Source: Pseudooceanicola sp. HF7
GTDB lineage: Bacteria; Pseudomonadota; Alphaproteobacteria; Rhodobacterales; Rhodobacteraceae
DNA length: 47,620 nt
Assembly (NCBI RefSeq): GCF_011806405.1
Contig: NZ_JAATOW010000036.1
Span: 1 to 47,620 of the forward strand
Direction: 5' to 3'
A program made the position numbers and the translations under genes. Position 1 is the first letter of the stretch, and every line of letters starts with the position of its first letter. Below the pieces are notes generated by a model. That model was not told where the DNA came from and made no database searches. It saw only the letters and a list, made by a program, of their open reading frames with translations. Shown here piece by piece: positions 30,150 through 40,008 of the stretch.

Positions 30150-30674
30150 TTATCCCGTCAGGGCGCGCACACGACCGGCCAGCCAGGTCAGCTCTTCATC
30201 GCCCAGCCCAAGGCTGTCCAGATGCTGGGCAGTATTGAAGAGATATTCGGAATTCGGCCCCATCCCGCCATGGGCACGGGCGATGATCTGGGCCTGTTCC
30301 TCAAGCGGCAGGCCCCCGCAATACTGGATATGCGCGGGGTCGATGACATAGGTCACGGCCTCTATTACGCGGCCATCGGTCAGGTTCACCGGCAGGCGCT
30401 TTTCCAGGTAGGCGGAAGAGACCAGTTCGCGTTCGCGCAGGTAGTCCAGCACCTTGTCGGCCTCTTGTTCATCCGTGCGCAGGGCCAACCCGGTGCAGCT
30501 GGTCCCCTCCTGCGCGTCCAGCGCCAGCACCAGCCCCGGTTCGATTTCCGATCCGCGGTGGTGGATGGAGGTCATGCAGAAGCTGCGCGCATAGCCGCGC
30601 AGCCGCGCCACCACCGTTTCGGCGGGCGCGAAGCCTGGTTTCCACAGAAGCGATCCATATCCGAATACCCACAT
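30150..30674 (-). CDS. Gamma-glutamylcyclotransferase, ChaC family
   Basis: The 174-residue product begins MWVFGYGSLLWKPGF, the YGSL substrate loop of the ChaC family, and continues with RGYARSFCM and a YLRERE segment with the conserved acidic catalytic position. ChaC enzymes release 5-oxoproline and Cys-Gly from glutathione in the cytoplasm. The start at 30674 removes 13 codons of a longer frame with no ribosome site; AAGGACCAG lies upstream. It is divergent from the DUF2125 gene. Confidence 0.92.
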   Translation of the reverse strand: MWVFGYGSLLWKPGFAPAETVVARLRGYARSFCMTSIHHRGSEIEPGLVLALDAQEGTSCTGLALRTDEQEADKVLDYLRERELVSSAYLEKRLPVNLTDGRVIEAVTYVIDPAHIQYCGGLPLEEQAQIIARAHGGMGPNSEYLFNTAQHLDSLGLGDEELTWLAGRVRALTG

Positions 30675-30744
30675 GATGCGTCTGGTCCTTTTGCCTTGGC
30701 ACCTTATAAACACACCAGAGACTGCGACCGAAAGGGGAATGCCC

Positions 30745-31740
30745 GTGAAACGTCTTCTGATCCTGATCCTTGTCGTCGCGGCCCTCTGGTCCGGTTACTG
30801 GCTGATCGGGGCTGCCTATGTTCGCAACGGCATCGAAACCTGGTTCGCCGAACGAGAGGCCGATGACTGGCAGGCCGATTACGGCGATTTCCGCGTCACC
30901 GGCTTCCCCAACCGCTTCGACATGATCTGGACGGACCTGGCGCTGGCCGATCCGCGCACCGGCTGGGCGCTGACCCTGCCGGAGTTCGCCTTCATGGCGC
31001 TCTCCTACAATCCGCTGCACATGATCGCCGTGGCGCCCAATGACATGCAGCTGGCCACGCCGCTGACCAATGTCACCATCACGGACAGCGATCTGCGCGC
31101 CTCTCTGAAGCTGCGGTCGCGCAAGCGGCTTGAGGTCGTGCGCTCGCAATTGTCGGGCGATGACCTGCTGGTCACCGGGCCGGAAAGCGTATCGCTGGGC
31201 CACCTGAACCTGGCGATGGAACAGGCAGAGGACGACCGCAACACCTATCGGCTGGGCGCGCTGGCGCAGGATCTGACGCCGCCAGAGGCGCTGAAGGGGC
31301 GGATCGCTTCCGGCGTGGCGCTGCCGGAGATGATGCAGGAGGCACGGCTGGACGCAACGGTCACCTTCTCAAAGCCATGGGACATCACCGCGATCGAGGA
31401 CTCCCGCCCCCAGCCGCGCCACATCCAGCTGGATCAGCTGAAGGCGCAATGGGGCGAACTTGCCATCCAGGCCACCGCCACGCTGGAGGTGGACGAAGCC
31501 GGCCTGCCCACGGGGGAACTGGCGCTGCAGGCGAAGAACTGGCAGGCGCTGCTGCGTCTGGCGGTCGAGACCGGCGTGCTGGACGAGCGTCTGGCCCAGG
31601 GCACGGAAGCGGCGCTGAAGCTGCTGTCGGGCATGAGCGGCAACCCCGCCTCGCTGGACGTGACCGTCGCCTTCCGCGATGGCAGGACCTTCCTTGGCCC
31701 GATCCCGGTGGGGCCCGCCCCGGTCATCCAACTGCGCTAA
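30745..31740 (+). CDS. DUF2125 family protein
   Basis: The 331-residue product starts with a basic N terminus and a membrane helix or signal anchor (LLILILVVAALWSGYWLIG). A large periplasmic-type domain of repeating beta-strands follows, with DFRVTGFPNRFDMIWTDLAL typical of DUF2125. This family is largely alphaproteobacterial, and distant similarity to AsmA-like lipid-transfer proteins is possible but not shown. GTG 30745 is preferred over ATG 30739 because AAAGGGG is 7 bases from the GTG but only 1 from the ATG. A TATAAA lies at 30705-30710. The 3' end overlaps the convergent extensin-like gene by 4 bases. Confidence 0.87.
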   Translation: MKRLLILILVVAALWSGYWLIGAAYVRNGIETWFAEREADDWQADYGDFRVTGFPNRFDMIWTDLALADPRTGWALTLPEFAFMALSYNPLHMIAVAPNDMQLATPLTNVTITDSDLRASLKLRSRKRLEVVRSQLSGDDLLVTGPESVSLGHLNLAMEQAEDDRNTYRLGALAQDLTPPEALKGRIASGVALPEMMQEARLDATVTFSKPWDITAIEDSRPQPRHIQLDQLKAQWGELAIQATATLEVDEAGLPTGELALQAKNWQALLRLAVETGVLDERLAQGTEAALKLLSGMSGNPASLDVTVAFRDGRTFLGPIPVGPAPVIQLR

Positions 31741-32756
31741 CGGCAGTAGCTGCCGTTCCGGTAACGCGCTGTATCGAAATGGAAATGGTCGCGGTGCAGG
31801 GCGTTCGCCTCTGGCCCCAGCACCGTGCCGAAGGGGCCGCAGGCCGCCGCATGGGCACGCACCAGCATCCGCCCTTCCCGGCCCCGGCGCCAGTCCTTCA
31901 GGACGTTCAGCTCCTTGCCGTCCACCAGCTTGATGCCAGAGATATCGACGGCGCGCCCCTTGCCATGTTCAGAGATCTTCGCGCCCTTGCGGTTGTTGCG
32001 GGGGCGGCAGATGTAATGCGCGGCAATGGACAATTCGCGTACGCCGCCGCCGTAGCTGCCCACGGCGGGCTTCAGCCCCCCATCGACCCAGGCTTTCAGC
32101 GCCCGTGCCGTGCCGCAATCCATCACCGCATGGGTGGAGAGCGCAACGCCTGAGACAGAGCTGACCCGCACCGCCTCTGCCACCCCGCAGGCCGCGATAG
32201 AGGCGCTGACACGCCCGATCGCCACGCCCTGGATCGCCAGATCCCCGCAGACCGCCCCGCTGCGCCGGGCGGACATGGCGGCCCGGGCGGTCTGGACGAC
32301 CTCGGCAGGGCGTGCCCGCGGGCGCGGTGTGATCGCGGAGGCCAGCGCAGAGGTTTCCGGCAATACCGGCGTCACCCCCACGATGGTTGTGTCAAAGGGA
32401 TCCTTCGGCGTGCCGGCAGATCCGGGCTGAACCGGACGCGCGGCGGGATCGCCTGCCAGCTCCGCCTCGGCTTCGGCCTCTTCCAGCTGAAGTGCCGCCT
32501 GGTCGTCTGGAACCTCGTCCTCTTCGGGCCGGTCTGACTGGGGATCCGCCAGGGCAGCCGCTTTCGCATCAGGCCCCGTCGCATCGGGGATCGGCGTGGC
32601 TTGCCCCTGCGCGGCCTGGCGCAGGAAGATCTGCGTCGGCAAGACCCGCCCACCCTGAACCTGGCCGGGGGCAACCGGGAGTGGGCTCTGCTCGGGTGGG
32701 GCGGCGAAGGCCGCAAGCGGCAAGGCCAACCCCAATCCAAGCAGAAAGCGCTTCAT
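31737..32756 (-). CDS. Extensin-like (D,D-carboxypeptidase-fold) secreted protein
   Basis: The 339-residue product has a signal peptide with likely cleavage after AAFA (about residue 19). A Pro/Glu/Asp-rich linker of about 120 residues follows, then the extensin-like C-terminal domain. That domain contains ISEHGKGRAVDISG and RDHFHFDTARYR, the two metal-site motifs of the D-Ala-D-Ala carboxypeptidase-like (peptidase M15) fold, and paired Cys residues. It should act on peptidoglycan in the periplasm. Its ATG overlaps the tyrA stop by 4 bases, so it is the third gene of a coupled hisC-tyrA-extensin run. Confidence 0.9.
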   Translation of the reverse strand: MKRFLLGLGLALPLAAFAAPPEQSPLPVAPGQVQGGRVLPTQIFLRQAAQGQATPIPDATGPDAKAAALADPQSDRPEEDEVPDDQAALQLEEAEAEAELAGDPAARPVQPGSAGTPKDPFDTTIVGVTPVLPETSALASAITPRPRARPAEVVQTARAAMSARRSGAVCGDLAIQGVAIGRVSASIAACGVAEAVRVSSVSGVALSTHAVMDCGTARALKAWVDGGLKPAVGSYGGGVRELSIAAHYICRPRNNRKGAKISEHGKGRAVDISGIKLVDGKELNVLKDWRRGREGRMLVRAHAAACGPFGTVLGPEANALHRDHFHFDTARYRNGSYCR

Positions 32757-33667
32757 TTCCTGCCGACCGGTGCCCTGCCGAAGTCCGGGGCCGATGTATC
32801 CTGCCCGGCGTCGATGATGCCGCGGCGAATGGCCCGTGTCCGGGTGAAATAATCATGCAGAAGCTGGCCGTCGCCGGTGCGGATCGCCCGTTGCAGGGCG
32901 AAAAGCTCTTCGGTGAACCGTCCCAGAATCTCCAAGGTTGCATCCTTGTTGGACAGGAAGACATCCCGCCACATGGTCGGATCGCTGGCGGCAATCCGGG
33001 TGAAATCCCGGAACCCCGCAGCGGAATACTTGATCACTTCGCTGTCCGTCACCCGGCGCAGATCGTCGGCCACACCGACCATCGTATAGGCAATCAGGTG
33101 CGGCGTATGAGAGGTGACCGCCAATACCAGATCATGGTGATCGGCATCCATTTCGTCGACATGGGCGCCCAGGCCTTCCCAGAATGCGCGCAAATCCGCC
33201 ACATTGGCGGCATCGCTTTCCGGACTGGGCACCACGAGGCACCAGCGGTTGTCGAAGAGCGCGGCAAAGCCGGCCTCGGGGCCGGAATGCTCGGTGCCGG
33301 CCAGCGGGTGGGCCGGAATGAACTGGACGCCCTTGGGGATATGGGGCGTCACCGCCTCGATCACCGCGCGCTTGACGGAGCCCACATCGGAAACTACGGC
33401 CCCGGGCTTCAGCCCCGGCGCGATGGCCTCGGCCGCCTGGCCCATGGCGCCCACGGGCACGCAGAGGATCACCAGATCCGCGCCCTCCACGGCTTCTGCC
33501 GCGCTGTCAAAGACGTCGCACAGGCCGATCCGTCGCGCGGTCTCACGCGCCTCTGGCGAGGCGTCGAAGCCGCGGATCTCTCCAGCCAGAGCGCCGCGCT
33601 TGGCCGCCCAGACGATGGAAGAGGCGATCAGCCCAAGCCCGATCAGGGCGATACGGTTGTAGATCAC
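32753..33667 (-). CDS. tyrA: Prephenate/arogenate dehydrogenase
   Basis: The 304-residue product has an N-terminal NAD(P)-binding motif ([13 protein letters not shown]), then [29 protein letters not shown] and [13 protein letters not shown]. The last supplies the catalytic His of prephenate dehydrogenases. It makes 4-hydroxyphenylpyruvate, or tyrosine from arogenate, for aromatic amino acids. The start is GTG 33667, within the end of hisC (GTGA), and the end overlaps the extensin-like ATG, so all three are coupled. Specificity for prephenate versus arogenate cannot be read from sequence. Confidence 0.94.
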   Translation of the reverse strand: MIYNRIALIGLGLIASSIVWAAKRGALAGEIRGFDASPEARETARRIGLCDVFDSAAEAVEGADLVILCVPVGAMGQAAEAIAPGLKPGAVVSDVGSVKRAVIEAVTPHIPKGVQFIPAHPLAGTEHSGPEAGFAALFDNRWCLVVPSPESDAANVADLRAFWEGLGAHVDEMDADHHDLVLAVTSHTPHLIAYTMVGVADDLRRVTDSEVIKYSAAGFRDFTRIAASDPTMWRDVFLSNKDATLEILGRFTEELFALQRAIRTGDGQLLHDYFTRTRAIRRGIIDAGQDTSAPDFGRAPVGRK

Positions 33668-34755
33668 GCAGGCACCCCCGCCTTGAACTGGCCGATCGCA
33701 TAGGCCACCCGGCGGCAAGAGGATTCATCCCCCACCGTGATGCGCAGGCAATTGGGCAGGTTGTAGCCCGCCACCCGGCGCACGATCAGACCGCGCGCCT
33801 TCAGGAAATCATCGGCTGCCTCGGCCTCTTGCTGGCTGGCAAAGCGCGCCAGGATGAAGTTCGCGCAAGAGGTATCGGAGGCCACGCCATGTTCGGCCAG
33901 CGCCTCGGCCAGCCAGGCCCGCAGGCGGGTGTTCTCGGACCGGGAGTGCTCCAGGTGGGCATGGTCCTTGATCGCCGCCTCCGCCGCCGCAAGCTGGCCG
34001 GACGACAGGTTGAAGGGCCCGCGGATGCGGTTGAGCACATCGATGATCTCTTTCGGGCCGTAGCCCCAGCCGATGCGCAGCCCGCCCAGCCCGTAGATCT
34101 TGGAAAAGGTCCGGGTCTTCACCACGTTGTCCCGGCTTTCGACCAGCCCCGCGCCGCCGTCGAAGCCTTCGACGTATTCCACGTAGGCCCCGTCCAGCAC
34201 CAGGATCGCCTGTTCGGGGATACCGGCGGCCAGCCGCGCGACCTCGTTCCCGCCGATCATCGTGCCGGTCGGATTGGCGGGGTTGGCGATGAAGACCAGC
34301 TTCGTGTCCTCGGTACAGCCCGCCAGGATCGCATCCACGTCGATGACGCGCTCACGCTCCTTCACGCAGACCGGGGTCGCCCCGGCAGCGCTGGCAGAGA
34401 TCTTGTACATGGAAAACCCATGTTCGGTGTAAAGCACCTCGTCCCCCGGACCGGCATAGGCCTGGCACAGGAAATGGATGATCTCGTCAGAGCCGGTGCC
34501 GCAGATGATCCGGTCCGGGTCCAGCCCGTGATGGGCCGCAATGGCCGCCCGCAGCTCTGCATGGTCAGTCGAGGGATAACGATGCAGGTCTTGCGCCGCG
34601 CGGCGATAGGCCTCTTTCGCGGCATCGCTGGCGCCGAAAGGGTTCTCGTTCGACGAGAGCTTCACGATGTCTTTCACACCCTCGACCTTGGATGCGCCGC
34701 CCACGTAGGGCGCGATATCCATGATGCCGGGTTGCGGAACGATCTTGCTGGTCAT
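33664..34755 (-). CDS. hisC: Histidinol-phosphate/aromatic aminotransferase
   Basis: The 363-residue product is a fold-type I PLP aminotransferase. It has [10 protein letters not shown] near residues 34-43, [11 protein letters not shown] near 155-165, and the PLP-binding Lys219 in [16 protein letters not shown]. It is named HisC by overall pattern. Coupling to tyrA suggests that it also, or mainly, transaminates phenylpyruvate and 4-hydroxyphenylpyruvate, as HisH/HisC enzymes do elsewhere. The start at 34755 follows GGGAAAGGTGCAAAA. No other his gene is adjacent. Confidence 0.92.
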   Translation of the reverse strand: MTSKIVPQPGIMDIAPYVGGASKVEGVKDIVKLSSNENPFGASDAAKEAYRRAAQDLHRYPSTDHAELRAAIAAHHGLDPDRIICGTGSDEIIHFLCQAYAGPGDEVLYTEHGFSMYKISASAAGATPVCVKERERVIDVDAILAGCTEDTKLVFIANPANPTGTMIGGNEVARLAAGIPEQAILVLDGAYVEYVEGFDGGAGLVESRDNVVKTRTFSKIYGLGGLRIGWGYGPKEIIDVLNRIRGPFNLSSGQLAAAEAAIKDHAHLEHSRSENTRLRAWLAEALAEHGVASDTSCANFILARFASQQEAEAADDFLKARGLIVRRVAGYNLPNCLRITVGDESSCRRVAYAIGQFKAGVPA

Positions 34756-34915
34756 TTTTGCACCTTTCCCTCGCCGCAACTTCTAGCGGGCAGGTCCCCC
34801 CATGGAAAGCTGAGATTGCCAACCCGCCTGTGGCTGTTGCGCAAGCATCCCGGTTGATCGGGACCCGCCCGCGCCGGGCGCTGGCGGCGGGGCGATGCCC
34901 GGGAAAAGCGCATAG

Positions 34916-34947
34916 AAAAAGGGCCGCACCTTTCGGCACGGCCCTTC
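34916..34947 (-). terminator. Rho-independent terminator of rpsD
   Basis: On the minus strand AGGGCCGTGCC and GGTGCGGCCCT (with two G-U pairs) close a GAAA tetraloop and are followed by TTTTTC. It lies about 34 bases past the rpsD stop. Confidence 0.9.
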
Positions 34948-34980
34948 GTATGTCGGCCCAGAAGCCGATCCGTTGCCGGA

Positions 34981-35601
34981 TCAGTTCTGTGCGTAGAATT
35001 CGATGACCAGGTGCGGTTCCATCTGGACGGCGTAGGGGATGTCGCCCAGGGCCGGGGTGCGCACGAAGGTTGCCGTCATTTTGGAGTGGTCGGCCTCGAT
35101 GTAGTCGGGCACGTCACGCTCTGCCAACTGGGTCGCTTCCAGAAGGACGGCGATCTGCTTGGACTTCTCGCGGACTTCGATCACGTCACCCTCTTTCACG
35201 CGGTAGGAGGGGATGTTGACGCGCTTGCCGTTCACCAGCACGTGGCCGTGGTTCACGAACTGACGGGCTGCGAAGATGGTCGCAACGAACTTGGCGCGGT
35301 AGACAACGGCGTCCAGGCGACGCTCCAGCAGGCCAACCAGGATCTCACCGGTGTCGCCCTTGCGGCGCTCAGCTTCGGCGAAGATGCGGCGGAACTGCTT
35401 CTCGGTCATGTCGCCGTAGTAGCCTTTCAGCTTCTGCTTGGCGCGCAGCTGCAGACCGAAGTCGGACAGTTTGCCCTTGCGGCGCTGGCCGTGCTGGCCG
35501 GGGCCGTATTCACGACGGTTCACCGGGGACTTCGGACGACCCCAGATGTTTTCGCCCATGCGACGGTCAATTTTGTACTTGGCAGACGTGCGTTTGGTCA
35601 C
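34981..35601 (-). CDS. rpsD: 30S ribosomal protein S4
   Basis: The 206-residue product begins [20 protein letters not shown] and carries the S4 RNA-binding domain ([15 protein letters not shown], then [22 protein letters not shown]). S4 nucleates 30S assembly. The start is GTG 35601, supported by GAAGGAGATCAGCC. A longer upstream frame (from 35808) runs through the promoter and is not real. The gene stands alone, with its own promoter at 35720-35747 and terminator at 34916-34947, as in other alphaproteobacteria. Confidence 0.97.
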   Translation of the reverse strand: MTKRTSAKYKIDRRMGENIWGRPKSPVNRREYGPGQHGQRRKGKLSDFGLQLRAKQKLKGYYGDMTEKQFRRIFAEAERRKGDTGEILVGLLERRLDAVVYRAKFVATIFAARQFVNHGHVLVNGKRVNIPSYRVKEGDVIEVREKSKQIAVLLEATQLAERDVPDYIEADHSKMTATFVRTPALGDIPYAVQMEPHLVIEFYAQN

Positions 35602-35719
35602 GGCTGATCTCCTTCTTTGGAACGCCGCCCGAAAGCGGCTATGAAGGGCGTTGTCCTCTTGAGGTTTCCCCCATGACAGGCTTCCCCTTGCGGGGGCCAC
35701 CAACACCAATGAAGCCGCG

Positions 35720-35747
35720 CTTATATCCGGGCGAGAGGGGGAGTCAA
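35720..35747 (-). promoter_or_regulatory. Near-consensus sigma-70 promoter of rpsD
   Basis: On the minus strand TTGACT (35742-35747) and TATAAG (35720-35725) are 16 bases apart. Both hexamers match 5 of 6 consensus bases. The predicted start lies about 112 bases before the rpsD GTG, which leaves a leader that could hold an S4 autoregulatory site. Confidence 0.85.
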
Positions 35748-35850
35748 TCGCCCTTGCCCCGGAAAACAGGCCTTTTGCCCCCTCGGGCCGGGAAATCCGC
35801 TGCGTCACCCGCCGGAAGCGGGTTTGGGGCTGCCCGGGCGCGTCGCAGGC

Positions 35851-36087
35851 CTATTTCCCCGCCGTGATCCGGAAGCCATCGCCATCGAAGGCCAGCCGCC
35901 AGCGATTTCCCTCGATCTGGGTGCCCGCGGCGGTGGTGTAGCCGTCGACCCGCAGGCGATCGCCGCTGACCTCGCCCGCCACCCGCACGCCGTCCGAGAA
36001 CACCAGCACCGCCGGGCCATCGGCACGCGCGCCCTGCCCCCGTGCGCCAGGGTAGAGATGTGTGTGAAAGATCTCAAGCTCGGTCAT
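35851..36087 (-). CDS. Small hypothetical protein
   Basis: The 78-residue product begins MTELEIFHTHLYPGARG and has alternating short strands (VLVFSDGVRVAGEV, DRLRVDGY, RWRLAFDGDGFRI), as in a small beta-barrel or sandwich. No signal peptide or helix is seen. The start at 36087 is supported by GGAGAGCCC. The family is not known to me. It lies 104 bases beyond the rpsD promoter, on the same strand. Confidence 0.72.
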   Translation of the reverse strand: MTELEIFHTHLYPGARGQGARADGPAVLVFSDGVRVAGEVSGDRLRVDGYTTAAGTQIEGNRWRLAFDGDGFRITAGK

Positions 36088-36157
36088 GGGCTCTCCGGTT
36101 GGAGCAGGCCCTGCGCACGACCACGTGCGACCGCCTGCCCGCCCACCGTTAGCACAT

Positions 36158-36192
36158 GAAAACGGCCACCGCACCCGTGGGTACAGTGGCCG
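36158..36192 (-). terminator. Terminator after the PLDc_N-type gene
   Basis: On the minus strand CGGCCAC pairs with GTGGCCG (36186-36192 with 36163-36169), with an inner ACCC/GGGT pairing, and runs into TTTTC. It follows the stop at 36227 by 35 bases. Confidence 0.8.
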
Positions 36193-36226
36193 GCAGAAGG
36201 TCAGTTCATGCTGTCAGTCGAAGCGA

Positions 36227-36409
36227 TCAGACGCGAACGCTGCCCGAACGGGGACCGGCGATGAGCCAGATGATGAAGCCGATGACCGGCAGGATCAGGA
36301 TCAGCAGGATCCACAGCACTTTCGCGCCAACGCTGGCCGAAGAGCTGAACACCTGAATGATGGCGTAGATATCAAGAACGAGGACGATGAGTCCCAGAAT
36401 GAATTCCAT
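36227..36409 (-). CDS. PLDc_N (phospholipase D nuclease N-terminal) small membrane protein
   Basis: The 60-residue product has two membrane helices (about residues 3-22 and 30-52) with GAKVLWILLILILPVIGFIIWLIAGPR, the PLDc_N signature. These stand-alone two-helix proteins have no known enzymatic activity. The start at 36409 follows GGAGAAGACCC. A GGAAC...CGTT promoter-like motif at 36446-36472 faces this gene, which suggests stress control. Confidence 0.88.
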   Translation of the reverse strand: MEFILGLIVLVLDIYAIIQVFSSSASVGAKVLWILLILILPVIGFIIWLIAGPRSGSVRV

Positions 36410-36445
36410 GGGTCTTCTCCAAGATTGCAATGTGCTTGATATGAC

Positions 36446-36472
36446 AACGCCGCCCTCCCCCCTTCCGGTTCC
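36446..36472 (-). promoter_or_regulatory. EcfG-like promoter motif toward the PLDc_N gene (GGAAC-N18-CGTT)
   Basis: On the minus strand GGAAC (36468-36472) and CGTT (36446-36449) are 18 bases apart. The general-stress sigma EcfG consensus is GGAAC-N16/17-CGTT, so this spacing is one base long. The -10 element lies 36 bases before the ATG at 36409. Confidence 0.4.
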
Positions 36473-36564
36473 CTGTCACATAAAAATACTTGCCCCAGGG
36501 TCACCCATTACGGCAGGGAGGGGCTGAACCTTCCGCCCACCGCCGAGGCTGCGGTAAAAATCAC

Positions 36565-36590
36565 GGAACTCCCGGTCCGAGCGCCGCGTT
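36565..36590 (+). promoter_or_regulatory. EcfG-like promoter motif (GGAAC-N17-CGTT)
   Basis: GGAAC at 36565-36569 and CGTT at 36587-36590 are exactly 17 bases apart, a full match to the alphaproteobacterial EcfG (ECF15) consensus. The motif lies 60 bases before the ATG of the small membrane protein at 36650. Confidence 0.55.
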
Positions 36591-36649
36591 GAACTCACAC
36601 GACCAAACCGGCATGCGTCGAGCCGGCATTCTGTCAACAGGAGGCTGTC

Positions 36650-36886
36650 ATGCGTATACTCGGAGTACTGGCACTTGCCGTGGTAACGGTGATGATACTG
36701 TCCCTTGCCGTGAATCTGGTGGAAGTACGTCAGCACGACCGGGGCCGCCTGCCCAATGTCGATCTGACACTGGACAGCATGGATTTCCCGGCACCCGAAC
36801 GCGCAGGCGCCACCACATCCCTTGATAACGAGGATGCGGAACAGATGACCGCGCCGGACATAGCGCCGCAGCCTGACATCCGCTGA
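36650..36886 (+). CDS. Small single-helix membrane protein of unknown function
   Basis: The 78-residue product has one hydrophobic N-terminal segment (residues about 3-24) and then a polar, acidic, Pro-containing tail. The ATG follows AGGAGGCTGTC, an excellent ribosome site, which makes the small gene credible. An EcfG-like promoter is 60 bases upstream. The tail probably faces the periplasm, or the helix may be an uncleaved signal. I do not recognise the family. The stop lies 13 bases from the end of the convergent uvrB with no terminator between. Confidence 0.75.
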   Translation: MRILGVLALAVVTVMILSLAVNLVEVRQHDRGRLPNVDLTLDSMDFPAPERAGATTSLDNEDAEQMTAPDIAPQPDIR

Positions 36887-36899
36887 GACCCCACATCGC

Positions 36900-39098
<2,199 letters not shown>

Positions 39099-39304
39099 GG
39101 GACCTCCGGGGGGCGCGGCGCAGACACTAGAGAATGGGTGGTTTTCCCGCCGGTGCAAGGGGCCGGATGCCGCCTTGCTGACAGCAGGTGGCAGGAAACC
39201 GGCAAAATCCGCGCCGTGGCAGGATTCGTAAACCCTCCGACCACGGCAGGTCTTGCGATCCGCCCAGGAATTCCGGATAAGGACCGCGTAGTTCGGAGGA
39301 ATCC

Positions 39305-39616
39305 ATGCGCGCACGAATTTTTCGCCCGGCCAAGACGGCCATGCAGTCCGGTACCGCCAAGACCCGGAAGTGGGTGCTTGAGTTTTTCCCCGATTCCGCG
39401 CGTGAAGTAGACCCGCTTATGGGCTGGACCTCTTCCACGGATACGCAAAGCCAGGTGCGCCTGCGCTTTGACACGAAGGAAGCCGCCCTCGAATACGCCT
39501 CCGAGAATGGTATCGAAGCGGTTGTGACCGAGCCCCATGGGCGCAAGGCCAACGTTCGGCCCGGCGGCTATGGCGAGAACTTCGCGACGAACCGCCGAGG
39601 CGTCTGGACTCACTAA
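39305..39616 (+). CDS. ETC complex I subunit, NDUFS4 family
   Basis: The 103-residue product begins [16 protein letters not shown] and has [22 protein letters not shown], the NDUFS4 (18 kDa) signature. A typical C-terminal segment ([19 protein letters not shown]) follows. It is the alphaproteobacterial homologue of the mitochondrial complex I assembly subunit. The ATG follows TTCGGAGGAATCC. A possible TTGCGA-N17-GATAAG promoter is at 39253-39281. It stands alone, divergent from uvrB. Confidence 0.94.
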   Translation: MRARIFRPAKTAMQSGTAKTRKWVLEFFPDSAREVDPLMGWTSSTDTQSQVRLRFDTKEAALEYASENGIEAVVTEPHGRKANVRPGGYGENFATNRRGVWTH

Positions 39617-40008
39617 GTCCCTGCAAACCGGGATCAGGTTGCGGCCGAATAGGTCTCAAGATTCAGCCAAGATCTATTTTGAATTGTTCGGCTTTCAGCC
39701 GGGGCCTCTTCTTTGCCTCCTGAAAGCTGGGGCGGATGCTCCGGCGCCTTTTGCGCGCTCAGTCCTGACCTGACGCCAACCCTACCTCGGACGGTCTCCT
39801 TACAGATAAGCGCCCTTCGTTGAGAAACGGGTGTCCCGCTGCCGTCATCAAGAGCGCTTCGCGCAAGCGTCGTGATGACACAAGCGGTACAGGATGCGTC
39901 GCATCTGCGCCGCGCCACTGGTTTTGCCGGATCCTGCCCGGCTCTCCCCGGAAAGCAGGACGGGGCCACGGCATCCGCAGCCCCGTCGCCCCACGCTCCG
40001 GTTTCTCC
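39617..40008. other. 392-base noncoding stretch with a long hairpin
   Basis: No credible gene or tRNA on either strand. A hairpin at 39844-39879 pairs GTCATCA with TGATGAC and CGCTT with AAGCG around a CGCGC loop. It has no T tract, so it is not an ordinary terminator. The stretch also contains the likely autotransporter terminator at 39960-39986. Confidence 0.6.
39960..39986 (-). terminator. Probable terminator of the autotransporter gene
   Basis: ACGGGGC pairs with GCCCCGT (39960-39966 and 39980-39986) around a 13-base loop, 22 bases past the stop. No clean T tract follows on the minus strand, so confidence is moderate. Confidence 0.45.

Noticed and set aside
39617-39960. tRNA or small gene after the NDUFS4 subunit
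   Set aside because: No T-loop or acceptor stem pattern was found, and the short frames are Arg/Pro-rich with no start signals.
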